64,000 bases of DNA, taken from positions 62,001 through 126,000 of the forward strand of contig NZ_QMDI01000003.1 of the NCBI RefSeq assembly GCF_003336755.1, given 5' to 3'. The position numbers were made by a program, and so were the translations under genes. The notes beneath the pieces were generated by a model. That model was not told the origin of the DNA. It was given only the letters and a program-made list of their open reading frames with translations, and ran no database searches. This document shows positions 36,719 through 46,401 of the stretch, one piece after another (within the stretch, counting starts at the first letter, position 1; each line of letters starts with the position of its first letter). Origin of the DNA: Elioraea thermophila (ex Habib et al. 2022) (GTDB taxonomy: Bacteria > Pseudomonadota > Alphaproteobacteria > Acetobacterales > Acetobacteraceae).

Positions 36719-37110
36719 GCGTAGGTGGCGATCTCGATCAGGTTGCCGTCCGGATCGCGGCAGTAGACCGAAGTGATGGGGCCGAGCGCCCCGTCGCGCT
36801 TCACGGGACCGAGTTCGATGGCCACACCGAGATCGTGCAGGTGCGCGATCACCTCCTCGATCGTCACCGTGACGACGAAGCAGAGGTCCTGCGTGCCCGG
36901 GGCCGCGTTGACGCCGGTCCACCATTCCTGCTGGGTGGAATCGGCCGGCCGGAGATTGATCTTCTGCCCGCCGAAGAAGAGGGCAGTGCGCAGGTGCGGC
37001 CCGTAGGTCTCCACCTCCATGCCCAGCACGCGAGCATACCAGGCGGCGGCGATCTCGACGTCGCGCACGGTGACGACGAGGTGATCCAGGCGGTCGACGG
37101 CGAAGCGCAT
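36715..37110 (-). CDS. VOC (glyoxalase/bleomycin-resistance) family protein
   Basis: A 131-residue single-module pair protein. It has the N-terminal LDHLVVTVRDVEIAAAWYARVLGMEV, the mid-protein LCFVVT strand and the C-terminal VYCRDPDGNLIEIATYA, where His and Glu positions of metal-binding VOC enzymes are kept. The substrate is not predictable. It shares one base with the end of the upstream RidA gene (TGATG) and overlaps the RHH gene by 4, so the three are probably cotranscribed. Confidence 0.87.
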   Translation of the reverse strand: MRFAVDRLDHLVVTVRDVEIAAAWYARVLGMEVETYGPHLRTALFFGGQKINLRPADSTQQEWWTGVNAAPGTQDLCFVVTVTIEEVIAHLHDLGVAIELGPVKRDGALGPITSVYCRDPDGNLIEIATYA

Positions 37111-37505
37111 CAGGCGGAGCGAGTCAGGCGGGCGGTGACTTCGATCTCGATCCGCATCGCGTCTTCCTGCAGGGCGGCGTGGATGAGGGTGGAGGTGGGG
37201 CGGGCGCGGCCCAAGTGGCGCCTGATCACCGGCCAGCAGGGCGGCCAGTCCTCCCGCCGCGGCACGATGAACAGGGCGCGCACCACGTCATCCAGCGTGC
37301 AGCCGGCTTCCGCCAGCGCGGCGGCGATGTTGCGGAAGGCCTGCTCCGCCTGGGCGGCGACGTCGTCGGCGATGGTCATGGTCGCGTAGTCGTAGCCGGT
37401 GGTGCCGGAGACCCAGACGTAGTCGCCGTCGACCACCGCGCGGGAGTAGCCGATCTCGGCCTCGAAGCGGGAGCCGGAGGAGATGTGGCGGCGGGTCACG
37501 GCCAT
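37110..37505 (-). CDS. RidA/YjgF-family protein
   Basis: A 131-residue trimer-forming protein of the Rid family. Archetypal RidA hydrolyses reactive enamine/imine intermediates made by PLP enzymes. Seen: YSRAVVDGDYVWVSGTTGYD, the central QAEQAFRNIAAALAEAG helix, and RPTSTLIHA followed by RIEIEVTARL. The Arg of RPTST lies where the active-site arginine of RidA falls. The lack of the usual Gly-rich loop after the Arg suggests a non-RidA subgroup, so activity is uncertain. Confidence 0.87.
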   Translation of the reverse strand: MAVTRRHISSGSRFEAEIGYSRAVVDGDYVWVSGTTGYDYATMTIADDVAAQAEQAFRNIAAALAEAGCTLDDVVRALFIVPRREDWPPCWPVIRRHLGRARPTSTLIHAALQEDAMRIEIEVTARLTRSA

Positions 37506-37508
37506 CGA

Positions 37509-37727
37509 TCAGCCTTCCGATCCAACAAGCGTGCGTTCGACCACCGTACCGCTTTCCCTTGGGCCCTGACACAGCCAGAGACGCTTTCCAACCCGACCGC
37601 ACGCGATTCGTCCGTGCCACGTGAAGCGAATCTCGTCACCGTCGTCTGCAACCGAGGCAAGCTCGACAGTGGCTGACGCGCGGCGACCGTTGATTTCAGG
37701 CTGCGGGACGACGCGCACTCGAGACAT
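37509..37727 (-). CDS. Unknown 72-residue protein
   Basis: I do not recognise this small ORF. It starts at an ATG with only a weak purine-rich stretch upstream and ends 3 bases before the RidA gene. The protein (MSRVRVVPQPEINGR to the end) is a mix of short beta-like segments, has no signal or membrane segment, and contains two cysteines. The surrounding 37506-37756 is less GC-rich than its neighbours. It may be a recent or transferred small gene, or a non-coding leader for the RidA operon. Confidence 0.45.
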   Translation of the reverse strand: MSRVRVVPQPEINGRRASATVELASVADDGDEIRFTWHGRIACGRVGKRLWLCQGPRESGTVVERTLVGSEG

Positions 37728-37756
37728 CGCGGCTCAATTCCGCCGCAGCTCTGCGC

Positions 37757-39412
<1,656 letters not shown>

Positions 39413-39509
39413 CCTCGGGGCGCTCCTCGCTCTCGCGTCGCTTTGCGCCGCTTATGGCACGACCAGGGGGGGCGGGCCACCCGTGCCAGGAACGGGGCGC
39501 GCGGCGGGA

Positions 39510-40022
39510 TCAGGGTTTGGGGGGGCGTTTGCGGAAGGCGTCCAGGCTCACCACCTGAGCCGGGCGGTCGGCGTCTTCCGGGGCATCCGCCGCCTGGGCC
39601 GACGTCTCTTCCCCCACCTCCCCGTGCGGCTCGTCCTGCCGCCCGACCGACGGCTCGAAGCGCAGACCGAACCGCACGGAGGGGTCGGCGAACTGGGTGA
39701 TCGCCCCCCAGGGAATGCGCAGCCGTGCCGGCACGCCGCCGAAATAGAGCGTGACCGAGAAGCCGGCTTGGTCGGTCTCCAGGGCATCGAACTGGTGTTG
39801 GAGCACGATCGTCATCTCGTGCGGATACTGCGCCCGCAGACGCGCCGGCAGCTCCACCTCCGGGTGATCGGTGCGGAACGTCAGGTAGAAGTGATGGTCG
39901 CCGGGCAGGCCGTCGCGGGCCACCGAGCCGAGCGCGGCGCGCACGACATGGCGCAGGCTCTCCTGGATCCAGGCTTCATAGGGGAGAAGGCTGTCCTTCA
40001 GTCCCGGCTCTTCGGCGCCCAT
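39510..40022 (-). CDS. sspB: ClpXP adaptor SspB, alphaproteobacterial type
   Basis: SspB delivers ssrA-tagged proteins to the ClpXP protease. The 170-residue protein begins with the helical YEAWIQESLRHVVRAAL. The Lsm-like tag-binding domain follows (HHFYLTFRTDHPEVELPARLRAQYPHEMTIVLQHQF, then FSVTLYFGGVPARLRIPWGAI). After a flexible acidic linker it ends in VVSLDAFRKRPPKP. The basic hydrophobic C-terminal peptide is the type SspB uses to dock on ClpX. It lies about 100 bases downstream of the tmRNA gene on the same strand. Confidence 0.92.
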   Translation of the reverse strand: MGAEEPGLKDSLLPYEAWIQESLRHVVRAALGSVARDGLPGDHHFYLTFRTDHPEVELPARLRAQYPHEMTIVLQHQFDALETDQAGFSVTLYFGGVPARLRIPWGAITQFADPSVRFGLRFEPSVGRQDEPHGEVGEETSAQAADAPEDADRPAQVVSLDAFRKRPPKP

Positions 40023-40095
40023 GCGGTCGCGGCCCGCGTCCCCTCTTCTCCAATCTGCGCCCCGGGGCCGCGACGGCGGCCCCTGGCGGATGAGT

Positions 40096-40123
40096 GGGGG
40101 GCTTCTGTTGCCCGGTGCCCCCC
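40096..40123 (-). terminator. Hairpin at the 3' end of ssrA
   Basis: GGGGGGC and GCCCCCC flank a 14-base loop at the end of the coding piece. There is no T-run after it, so if it terminates transcription it does so imperfectly. It may instead be a processing structure. Read-through would carry transcription into sspB, whose start is about 70 bases further on. Confidence 0.35.
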
Positions 40124-40384
40124 GGACCGCGCTTGCCTAAGTCAGGTCAGGCAGCGAGCGCCAGACGGCTGTTGTCGTTGGCACTTATGGATCGGCCCGA
40201 TGACGGCGGTACCATGCCGGGCGAAAAGCGAACCTTTACTGCGCGCGTCGAGCCTGTTTCGCCCCCGTCGAGCCGCCACAGCCGAGGCGGAAACTTGGTG
40301 GAGGCGCCGGGCACTGCCCCCGGGTCCGCTACGCTTATTCCGTTCGCCGTTTATCGCCATAGCCGGGTTGCCCCGGCGGTCCGG
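40122..40384 (-). ncRNA. ssrA: Permuted two-piece tmRNA (transfer-messenger RNA)
   Basis: tmRNA rescues stalled ribosomes and adds a degradation tag. On the minus strand the acceptor piece comes first (about 40384-40296) and ends CTCCACCA. A 29-base intervening loop (40295-40267) follows. The coding piece starts GGGGGCG (40266-40260), which pairs with CGCCTCC of the acceptor piece to form the tRNA-like acceptor stem. The outer ends CCGGACCGC (40384-40376) and GCGGTCCGG (40130-40122) pair, as expected for a circularly permuted gene. The tag frame (40182-40147) reads ANDNSRLALAA then TGA, preceded by CATAAGT; with the charged Ala the tag is 12 residues. Exact mature ends are estimates. Confidence 0.93.
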
Positions 40385-40390
40385 AATATA
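40385..40390 (-). promoter_or_regulatory. -10 element of ssrA
   Basis: TATATT on the minus strand lies directly upstream of the first paired base of the acceptor piece. It is a five-of-six match to the -10 consensus in a GC-rich background. No good -35 is seen 16-19 bases upstream. The element lies 57 bases from the divergent thyX start, so the two genes share a short promoter region. Confidence 0.5.
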
Positions 40391-40446
40391 GGAAACGCAG
40401 GCGTCATACGGAAGGCCGGCGCGAGTCGGCGCAAGGAAGGCACCGC

Positions 40447-41385
40447 ATGGAACTGACGGAGGGCCAGGCACGCGAGATCGAGGAGGCGCGCTCCGCCGCG
40501 CAGCCGACCCTTCGCCCGACCGTGCCGGCGATGGAGGCGCTGCTGCATCGGCCCATCCCGGTGCTCGATCACGGCTTCATCCGCGTCGTCGACTACATGG
40601 GAGACGACTCCGCGGTGGTGCAGGCGGCGCGCGTGTCCTACGGGCGCGGCACGAAGCGCGTGCAGGACGACGAGGGGCTGATCCGCTACCTGATGCGGCA
40701 CTGGCACACCACGCCGTTCGAGATGGCGGAGATCAAGCTGCACGTGAAGCTGCCGATCTTCGTCGCCCGGCAATGGATCCGCCACCGCACGGCGAGCGTG
40801 AATGAGTATTCGGCCCGCTACTCGGTGCTCGATCGCGAGTTCTACCTGCCGGCGCCGGAACACTTGGCCGAGCAGAGTGCGTCGAACCGCCAGGGCAGGG
40901 GCGCGACCCTGCCGGCGGACCGGGCCGAGGCCGTGCTTCGGCTGCTGCGCGAGGACGCCGCCCGCTGCTACCAGCATTACCTGTGGTTGTTGAACGAGAG
41001 CGAGGACGGCACCCCGCTCGACCCGGACCGGCCCGGCATCGCGCGGGAACTGGCGCGGATGAACCTGACGCTCAACGTCTATACGCAGTGGTATTGGAAG
41101 ACGAACCTTCACAATCTCATGCACTTCCTGCGCCTGCGCGCCGACCCTCACGCGCAATACGAGATTCGCGCCTACGCGGAGGCGATGCTCGGCGTGCTCG
41201 AGGCCTGGGTGCCGATCACCGCGCGCGCCTTCCGCGACTATCGGCTGTCGGCGGTGACGTTCTCGGGTCCCATGCTCGCCTGCCTCAAGCGCATGCTCGC
41301 CGGCGAGGCGGTGACGGCGGAGACGAGCGGGCTCGGGCGGCGCGAGTGGCGGGAGTTCCGCTCAGCCCTCGGTCTGCCGGAGTAG
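40447..41385 (+). CDS. thyX: FAD-dependent thymidylate synthase ThyX
   Basis: ThyX makes dTMP from dUMP using methylene-tetrahydrofolate, FAD and NADPH. The 312-residue protein has the ThyX motif [11 protein letters not shown] at 112-122 (RHRx7S). It also has [20 protein letters not shown] and the C-terminal [18 protein letters not shown] 30-residue N-terminal extension precedes the core. It is divergent from the tmRNA gene, and an AAGGA lies a few bases before the ATG. No thyA is seen here. Confidence 0.96.
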   Translation: MELTEGQAREIEEARSAAQPTLRPTVPAMEALLHRPIPVLDHGFIRVVDYMGDDSAVVQAARVSYGRGTKRVQDDEGLIRYLMRHWHTTPFEMAEIKLHVKLPIFVARQWIRHRTASVNEYSARYSVLDREFYLPAPEHLAEQSASNRQGRGATLPADRAEAVLRLLREDAARCYQHYLWLLNESEDGTPLDPDRPGIARELARMNLTLNVYTQWYWKTNLHNLMHFLRLRADPHAQYEIRAYAEAMLGVLEAWVPITARAFRDYRLSAVTFSGPMLACLKRMLAGEAVTAETSGLGRREWREFRSALGLPE

Positions 41386-41416
41386 CTGCGTGCCGCCATG
41401 CACGGTTCGCCGCGGC

Positions 41417-41749
41417 TCAGCGTCCGGCGCGCGGCAGGCAGAGTTCGGCGGCGATGCGGCGCAACAGCCGTTGCGCGGCCCAGATGTCGGCGGCAAGCCG
41501 CGTATGCCGGTCACTGACGGGGATGCCGCAGCGGCGCGCCTCGCGCAGGCTCCGGTCCATCGTGGCCAGGGCCCCGCTCAATTCGGCGAGGCGGATCTGC
41601 AGGAACAACGGGTCGTCCTCCCCGTCCGCGCCAGGCTCTGCCGGTGGGCCGTGTCCCGCCCCGATCGCGGTCCAGTCGGCAGCGCGGCCACAGATGGCGG
41701 TCGTTTGCCCCGACGCGGCGCTGGTTGCCATGGCGTGCCCATCGTTCAT
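41417..41749 (-). CDS. Unknown 110-residue protein
   Basis: I do not recognise a family. A strong AGGAGG lies about 6 bases before the ATG, which decides the start; the frame is open much further upstream but antisense to the ribokinase gene. The first 40 residues look disordered. The rest is predicted mostly helical, with LFLQIRLAELSGALATMDRSL and then LAADIWAAQRLLRRIAAELCLP. It has no signal peptide or membrane span. It converges on thyX and is divergent from the ribokinase-family gene. Confidence 0.6.
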   Translation of the reverse strand: MNDGHAMATSAASGQTTAICGRAADWTAIGAGHGPPAEPGADGEDDPLFLQIRLAELSGALATMDRSLREARRCGIPVSDRHTRLAADIWAAQRLLRRIAAELCLPRAGR

Positions 41750-41869
41750 TGACGCCTCCTCCCGCTGCCCGCGGACAAACCCATCGCGAGAGTGTGGATA
41801 TGATGGTTCATCGAGCATGCGTGAGGCAAGCGGGTTCCGCCTTGCGCCAGCGCAATCGGATCCCCCCGC

Positions 41870-42772
41870 ATGAGCGTCATCGTGTTCGGCTCGATCAACC
41901 TCGATCTGGTGTTTCCCGTCTCCCACCTGCCCGCGCCGGGAGAGACGGTGGTCGGGCCCCTCCTCCGGTTCGAGCCTGGCGGCAAGGGCGCGAACCAGGC
42001 GGTGGCGGCGGCGCGCGACGGGGCGCGCGTCGCCTTGGCCGGGGCCGTTGGGCGTGACCCCTTGGCCGAGCATGCCCTGTCCGGGCTCCGCTCCGCCGGG
42101 GTCGATCTCGCACGCTTGGCCTTCGTGGACGCTCCGACGGGCTGCGCGGCGATCGGCGTCGATGCGGAGGGACGCAACCAGATCCTGGTCGCGGCGGGCG
42201 CCAACCGAGCCGCACGGGCATCGCAAGTGGCGGATCAGGATCTGGGCCCCCGCACGGTGCTGCTGCTGCAGGGCGAATGCGACCTCGGGGAGACGGCCGC
42301 CCTGGCGCAGCGGGCGTGCGATCGGGGCGCCCGCGTGGTGCTGAATCTCGCTCCCTTCATCGCCCTGCCGCGCGAGACGCTCGCGGCGGCTTCGGTCCTG
42401 GTGGTGAACGAAACGGAGGCGGCAGCACTCGCGGCGCAGCTCGGCCTTGCGGCCGAGGCACTGGCGATCGCGCGCACGCTCGGTACGGCCGTCGTCGTCA
42501 CCCTCGGCGCCGAGGGGGCGGTGCTCGTCGATGCCGGCGCCGAGGTCAGGGTTCCGGCCCTGCCGGTCCCGGTCGTGGACACGACGGGGGCGGGCGATGC
42601 GCTCTGCGGCGTGCTGGCGGCCGGGCTTGCCCGAGGCCTTGCGCTGCCGGCGGCGCTGCGGCGCGCGGTCGTTGCCGCCTCGCTCGCCTGCACGCGGCCT
42701 GGCGCGCAGGCCGGCCTGCCGTCGGCGGCGGAGATCGACGCCGCCCTCACCGGTGCGTTCACTGCCCGCTAA
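41870..42772 (+). CDS. Ribokinase-family (PfkB) sugar kinase
   Basis: A 300-residue PfkB-family kinase. The N-terminal FGSINLDLVF and PGGKGANQAVAAAR are sugar-binding signatures of ribokinase. LVVNETEAAALA and DTTGAGDALCGVLA, with the catalytic Asp of the GAGD motif, are also present. D-ribose is the likeliest substrate, but no rbs or nucleoside-uptake genes are adjacent, so another sugar or nucleoside is possible. Confidence 0.88.
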   Translation: MSVIVFGSINLDLVFPVSHLPAPGETVVGPLLRFEPGGKGANQAVAAARDGARVALAGAVGRDPLAEHALSGLRSAGVDLARLAFVDAPTGCAAIGVDAEGRNQILVAAGANRAARASQVADQDLGPRTVLLLQGECDLGETAALAQRACDRGARVVLNLAPFIALPRETLAAASVLVVNETEAAALAAQLGLAAEALAIARTLGTAVVVTLGAEGAVLVDAGAEVRVPALPVPVVDTTGAGDALCGVLAAGLARGLALPAALRRAVVAASLACTRPGAQAGLPSAAEIDAALTGAFTAR

Positions 42773-42796
42773 CGGCGGCCGGCTAGGCTTCCTTGC

Positions 42797-42949
42797 ATGC
42801 GCGCGTTCGACCGCCTGTTCGCCACCGGTCTGATGGTCGCCCATGCCGCGACGGCAACGGGTCTCGTCTGGCTCGCGCTCGCCCCGGCCCTCGCCGCCGG
42901 CGCCTCGGCCGCCCTGGTGAAGGCGGCCGTTCAGGCAGGTTCGTGCTGA
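42797..42949 (+). CDS. Possible 50-residue membrane protein
   Basis: A short ATG-started frame, MRAFDRLFATGLMVAHAAT and onward. It encodes one or two hydrophobic Ala/Leu-rich stretches with a basic N-terminus and a Cys at the end. No good ribosome-binding site is seen, and no family is recognised. It sits between the ribokinase-family gene and the convergent mrp. It could be chance, since GC-rich DNA gives such frames easily. Confidence 0.3.
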   Translation: MRAFDRLFATGLMVAHAATATGLVWLALAPALAAGASAALVKAAVQAGSC

Positions 42950-42956
42950 CGGGCCG

Positions 42957-44072
42957 CTATTCGACGACGATGCGCGGCAGAGCCGTCGCGCGTTCCGCCA
43001 GCACCGCCTCGCACTTCTCCCACACCCGCCGCGCGATCGCGCGATAACGCCGGGCCTCCTCGCCATCGGGCAGGGTGGCGGTGATCGGCGTTCCCTCGTC
43101 GGAGGTGGTGCGGATGTCGAGCGCGATCGGGATCTCGCCGAGGAACTCCGTGCCCAGCCGCTCGGCCTCCCGCCTCGCTCCGCCATGGCCGAAGATGTCG
43201 CTGCGGTGCCCGCAGTTGGGGCAGCAGAAGAAGCTCATGTTCTCGATCAGGCCCAGCACCGGCACGTTGGTGCGGGCGAACATCGCGATTCCCCGCCGCG
43301 CATCGATCAGCGCCACGTCCTGCGGCGTGGAGACGATCACCGCTCCCGTCAGCGGCACGCGCTGCGCCATGGTGAGCTGCGCATCCCCGGTGCCCGGCGG
43401 CATGTCGACGATCATGATGTCGAGCGGGCCCCAGGCGACCTGCCCCATCATCTGCTCGAGCGCGCCCATCACCATCGGCCCCCGCCAGATCATCGGAGTC
43501 TCCTCCTCGACCAGGAAGCCGATCGACATCACTTTCAGCCCCCACTTCTCCATCGGCTGGATCAGGTTGCCCGCGGCGAGCGGGCGGCCACGGATGCCGA
43601 GCATGCGGGGAAGCGAAGGCCCGTAGATGTCGGCATCCAGCAGGCCGACCTTGAGCCCTTCCTGGGCGAGCCCGATCGCCAGATTGACCGCCGTGGTCGA
43701 TTTGCCGACCCCGCCCTTGCCGGAAGCGACGGCGACGATGGCCCGCGCGTTGCTCAGCAACTGGGCCGGCCGCTGTGGTTGCGCCGCGCCGGCCGCGGGG
43801 CCGGTGGCAGGGGCGGCGGCTGCGCGGTGGGCGGTCAGCACGGCGGCGGCGTTCAGCACGCCGGGCAGGGCCTGCACCGCCGCTTCGGCGGCGCGGCGAA
43901 CCGGTTCGAGGGAGGCGGCGCGCTCGCGCGGCACCTCGAGCGTGAGGCGCACCAGGCCGTCGCGAATCTCCACCCCGCCGACCCAGCCGAGAGAGACGAG
44001 GTCACGCCCCGTCGAGGGATCGCGCACAGAGGCGAGAGCGGCGCGCACCGCGGCCTCGGTCACCTTCGCCAT
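42957..44072 (-). CDS. Mrp/ApbC iron-sulfur cluster carrier ATPase
   Basis: A cytosolic P-loop ATPase that carries Fe-S clusters to apo-proteins. The 371-residue protein has an N-terminal MIP18/FeS-assembly domain (about 1-90). An Ala/Pro-rich linker follows, then the deviant Walker A SGKGGVGKSTT and IVDMPPGTGDAQL. The cluster-binding CxxC lies in the FFCCPNCGH segment. The ATG at 44072 begins MAKVTEAAVRAAL, the usual family start. It is divergent from hflK, with about 150 bases between. Confidence 0.94.
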   Translation of the reverse strand: MAKVTEAAVRAALASVRDPSTGRDLVSLGWVGGVEIRDGLVRLTLEVPRERAASLEPVRRAAEAAVQALPGVLNAAAVLTAHRAAAAPATGPAAGAAQPQRPAQLLSNARAIVAVASGKGGVGKSTTAVNLAIGLAQEGLKVGLLDADIYGPSLPRMLGIRGRPLAAGNLIQPMEKWGLKVMSIGFLVEEETPMIWRGPMVMGALEQMMGQVAWGPLDIMIVDMPPGTGDAQLTMAQRVPLTGAVIVSTPQDVALIDARRGIAMFARTNVPVLGLIENMSFFCCPNCGHRSDIFGHGGARREAERLGTEFLGEIPIALDIRTTSDEGTPITATLPDGEEARRYRAIARRVWEKCEAVLAERATALPRIVVE

Positions 44073-44223
44073 CGCTTGAAACTCCCCGAGAACCTGTCCA
44101 TATGCCGCGCACGTGCCGGGGGCGAGCCCAAGCGGCCGCCGCGCGCTCCTCCGTTCCAGTGACGATGGCGGAAGATGGGGTGTGGTCCGGCGACTTCCAA
44201 CGGAGACCGGGGAAGGGCGACGA

Positions 44224-45429
44224 ATGCCTTGGACCAACAACACCGGTGGCGGCCCCTGGGGAGGTCGGCCAGGCGGACCGTGGGGTGGCGGTGGCGGCGG
44301 CATGCCGCAGCCCCCCAACCTCGATGAGCTCCTGCGCAAGGGGCAGGATTTCGCGCGCCGCTTCCTGCCGCGGGGCTTCGGCGGCGGCCGCGCGATCGCC
44401 ATCGTCGCCGCGATCCTGGTCGGCGGCTGGCTCCTCTCCGGCTTCTACCGCGTCCAGCCCGACGAGCAGGGCGTGGTGCTTCGCTTCGGCGCCTTCCACC
44501 GCACCACCCCGCCTGGCCTGAACTACGCGCTGCCCTGGCCGATCGAGAGCGTCACCACGCCGCGCGTGACCCGCATCAACCGCATCGATGTCGGCTTCCG
44601 CAGCGAGGTGGAGGGCGCGCGCCCGGTGCCCACCCGCGTCGTACCGGAGGAGAGCCTGATGCTCACGGGCGACGAGAACATCATCGACATCAACTTCGCC
44701 GTATTCTGGCGCATTCGCGACGCCGGCGACTTCCTGTTCAACATCCGCAACCCCGAACAGGCGGTGAAGAGCGCGGCCGAATCGGTGATGCGCGAAGTGA
44801 TCGGCAAGACGCCGATCCAGCCCGCACTGACCGAGGCGCGCGCACAGATCGAACAGGCGGTGCGCGCCGGCACGCAGGCGATGCTCGACCAGTATCGCTC
44901 CGGCATCGAGGTCGCTCAGGTGCAGCTGCAGAAGGTGGACCCGCCGGCCGCAGTGATCGACGCCTTCCGCGACGTGCAGCGCGCCAATGCCGACCGCGAA
45001 CGCCTGCGCAACGAGGCCGAAGCCTTCCGCAACGACATCATTCCCCGCGCGCGCGGTGAGGCCGAGCGGCTGGTGCAGGAGGCGCAGGGCGATCGCGAGG
45101 CCCGCATCGCCCGCGCCCGCGGCGAGGCGCAGCGCTTCATCCAGGTGTTCGAGGCCTATAACCAGGCGCGCGACGTCACCCGGCTCCGGCTCTATCTCGA
45201 GACGATGGAGGACATCCTTCGCATCTCGCCGACCGTCGTCGTCGACGAGCGGGTGCAGAACCTGGTGCCGTTCCTGCCGCTCGGCGATCTCAACCGCGCT
45301 GGCGCTCCCGCGCAGCAGCGCCCGGCGCCGGGGATCGACCGTCCGATGCCGCTGCCCTCGGCCCCGGCGGCGCCCCCGCCCGGCGGCCCCGCCGCCCGGG
45401 TGAGCGGCACCGGTGCGACCATCCGCTGA
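44224..45429 (+). CDS. hflK: HflK, FtsH regulator (SPFH protein)
   Basis: HflK forms a membrane cage complex with HflC that surrounds and modulates the FtsH protease. The 401-residue protein has a Gly/Pro-rich cytoplasmic N-terminus, one membrane span at about 59-76 (AIAIVAAILVGGWLL) and a periplasmic SPFH domain. The domain includes VQPDEQGVVLRFGAF and DENIIDINFAVFWRI; a long coiled coil with RARGEAERLVQEAQGDREARI follows. A Pro-rich tail ends the protein. hflC starts 25 bases later. Confidence 0.95.
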   Translation: MPWTNNTGGGPWGGRPGGPWGGGGGGMPQPPNLDELLRKGQDFARRFLPRGFGGGRAIAIVAAILVGGWLLSGFYRVQPDEQGVVLRFGAFHRTTPPGLNYALPWPIESVTTPRVTRINRIDVGFRSEVEGARPVPTRVVPEESLMLTGDENIIDINFAVFWRIRDAGDFLFNIRNPEQAVKSAAESVMREVIGKTPIQPALTEARAQIEQAVRAGTQAMLDQYRSGIEVAQVQLQKVDPPAAVIDAFRDVQRANADRERLRNEAEAFRNDIIPRARGEAERLVQEAQGDREARIARARGEAQRFIQVFEAYNQARDVTRLRLYLETMEDILRISPTVVVDERVQNLVPFLPLGDLNRAGAPAQQRPAPGIDRPMPLPSAPAAPPPGGPAARVSGTGATIR

Positions 45430-45454
45430 GCGCGACGCGAGGAGAATCCGGATC

Positions 45455-46351
45455 ATGAACCAGAAGGCACTCATCGGCGCCGCAATCGGTGTCGTCGTCG
45501 CCGGCGCGGTCACGCTCTCCACCCTGTTCACCGTCCATCAGACGGAGCAGGTGCTGGTCGTGCAGTTCGGCAAGCCGGTGCGGGTGATCACGGAGCCCGG
45601 CCTGCACGCCAAGATCCCGTTCATCCAGAACACGATCAGCTTCGATCGTCGCCTGCTCGACTTCGAGGGGCGGAGCGAGGAGGTGATCCTCGGCGACCAG
45701 CGCCGACTCATCGTCGACACCTTCACCCGCTTCCGCATCGTCGATCCACTGCAGTACTTCCAGACGGTGGGCTTCGGCGAAGCCGCGATCCGCGCGCGGC
45801 TCTCCTCCATCGTGCCCTCGGCGCTGCGCCGCGTGCTCGGCAACGAGCCACTGCTGTCGGTGCTGTCGGAGGATCGCGCGCGTATCATGGCGGAGATCCG
45901 CCAGCAGGTGAACGCCGAGGCGCGTCGCTTCGGCATTCAGGTCGAGGACGTGCGCATCCGTCGCGCCGACCTGCCGGAGGAGAACACCCAGGCCATCCTG
46001 TCGCGGATGCAGACCGAGCGTGAACGTGTGGCCCGCGAGGCGCGCGCCGAGGGTGCCGAGGTCGCCGCCCGCATCCGGGCGGCGGCGGAACGCGAGCGCA
46101 CCGTCATCCTCGCCGAGGCGCAGGCGCAGGCCGACATCATCCGCGGTGCGGGCGAGCAGGAGGCGATCCGAATCTTCGCCGACGCCTTCAACCGCGACCG
46201 CGAGTTCTTCGCCTTCTGGCGCTCCATGCAGGCCTATCGCGAGGCCTTCGGCGAGGAGGCGCAGGCGCGGCTCGTGCTCACCCCGGACAGCGAGTTCTTC
46301 CGCTTCTTCCGCGAGATCCCGAAGGACGTGCGGGCGGCGGAGGCGCGCTGA
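45455..46351 (+). CDS. hflC: HflC, FtsH regulator (SPFH protein)
   Basis: HflC is the partner of HflK. The 298-residue protein has one N-terminal membrane segment (ALIGAAIGVVVAGAVTL). The SPFH domain starts VHQTEQVLVVQFGKPVRVI, and a coiled coil with RMQTERERVAREARAEGAE follows. It ends in SEFFRFFREI, typical of HflC. GGAG sits about 9 bases upstream of the ATG, which decides the start over an upstream in-frame ATG. Confidence 0.95.
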   Translation: MNQKALIGAAIGVVVAGAVTLSTLFTVHQTEQVLVVQFGKPVRVITEPGLHAKIPFIQNTISFDRRLLDFEGRSEEVILGDQRRLIVDTFTRFRIVDPLQYFQTVGFGEAAIRARLSSIVPSALRRVLGNEPLLSVLSEDRARIMAEIRQQVNAEARRFGIQVEDVRIRRADLPEENTQAILSRMQTERERVAREARAEGAEVAARIRAAAERERTVILAEAQAQADIIRGAGEQEAIRIFADAFNRDREFFAFWRSMQAYREAFGEEAQARLVLTPDSEFFRFFREIPKDVRAAEAR

Positions 46352-46401
46352 CGGAAGCGAGAGGCGGGGTTGAAGGCAGGGGCGGGCGACGCCTGGGCGG
46401 C

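Noticed and set aside
40142-40471. 109-residue minus-strand frame covering the ssrA region
   Set aside because: The region is explained by the permuted tmRNA, with matched helices and a tag frame in another register. The 109-residue product shows no protein family.
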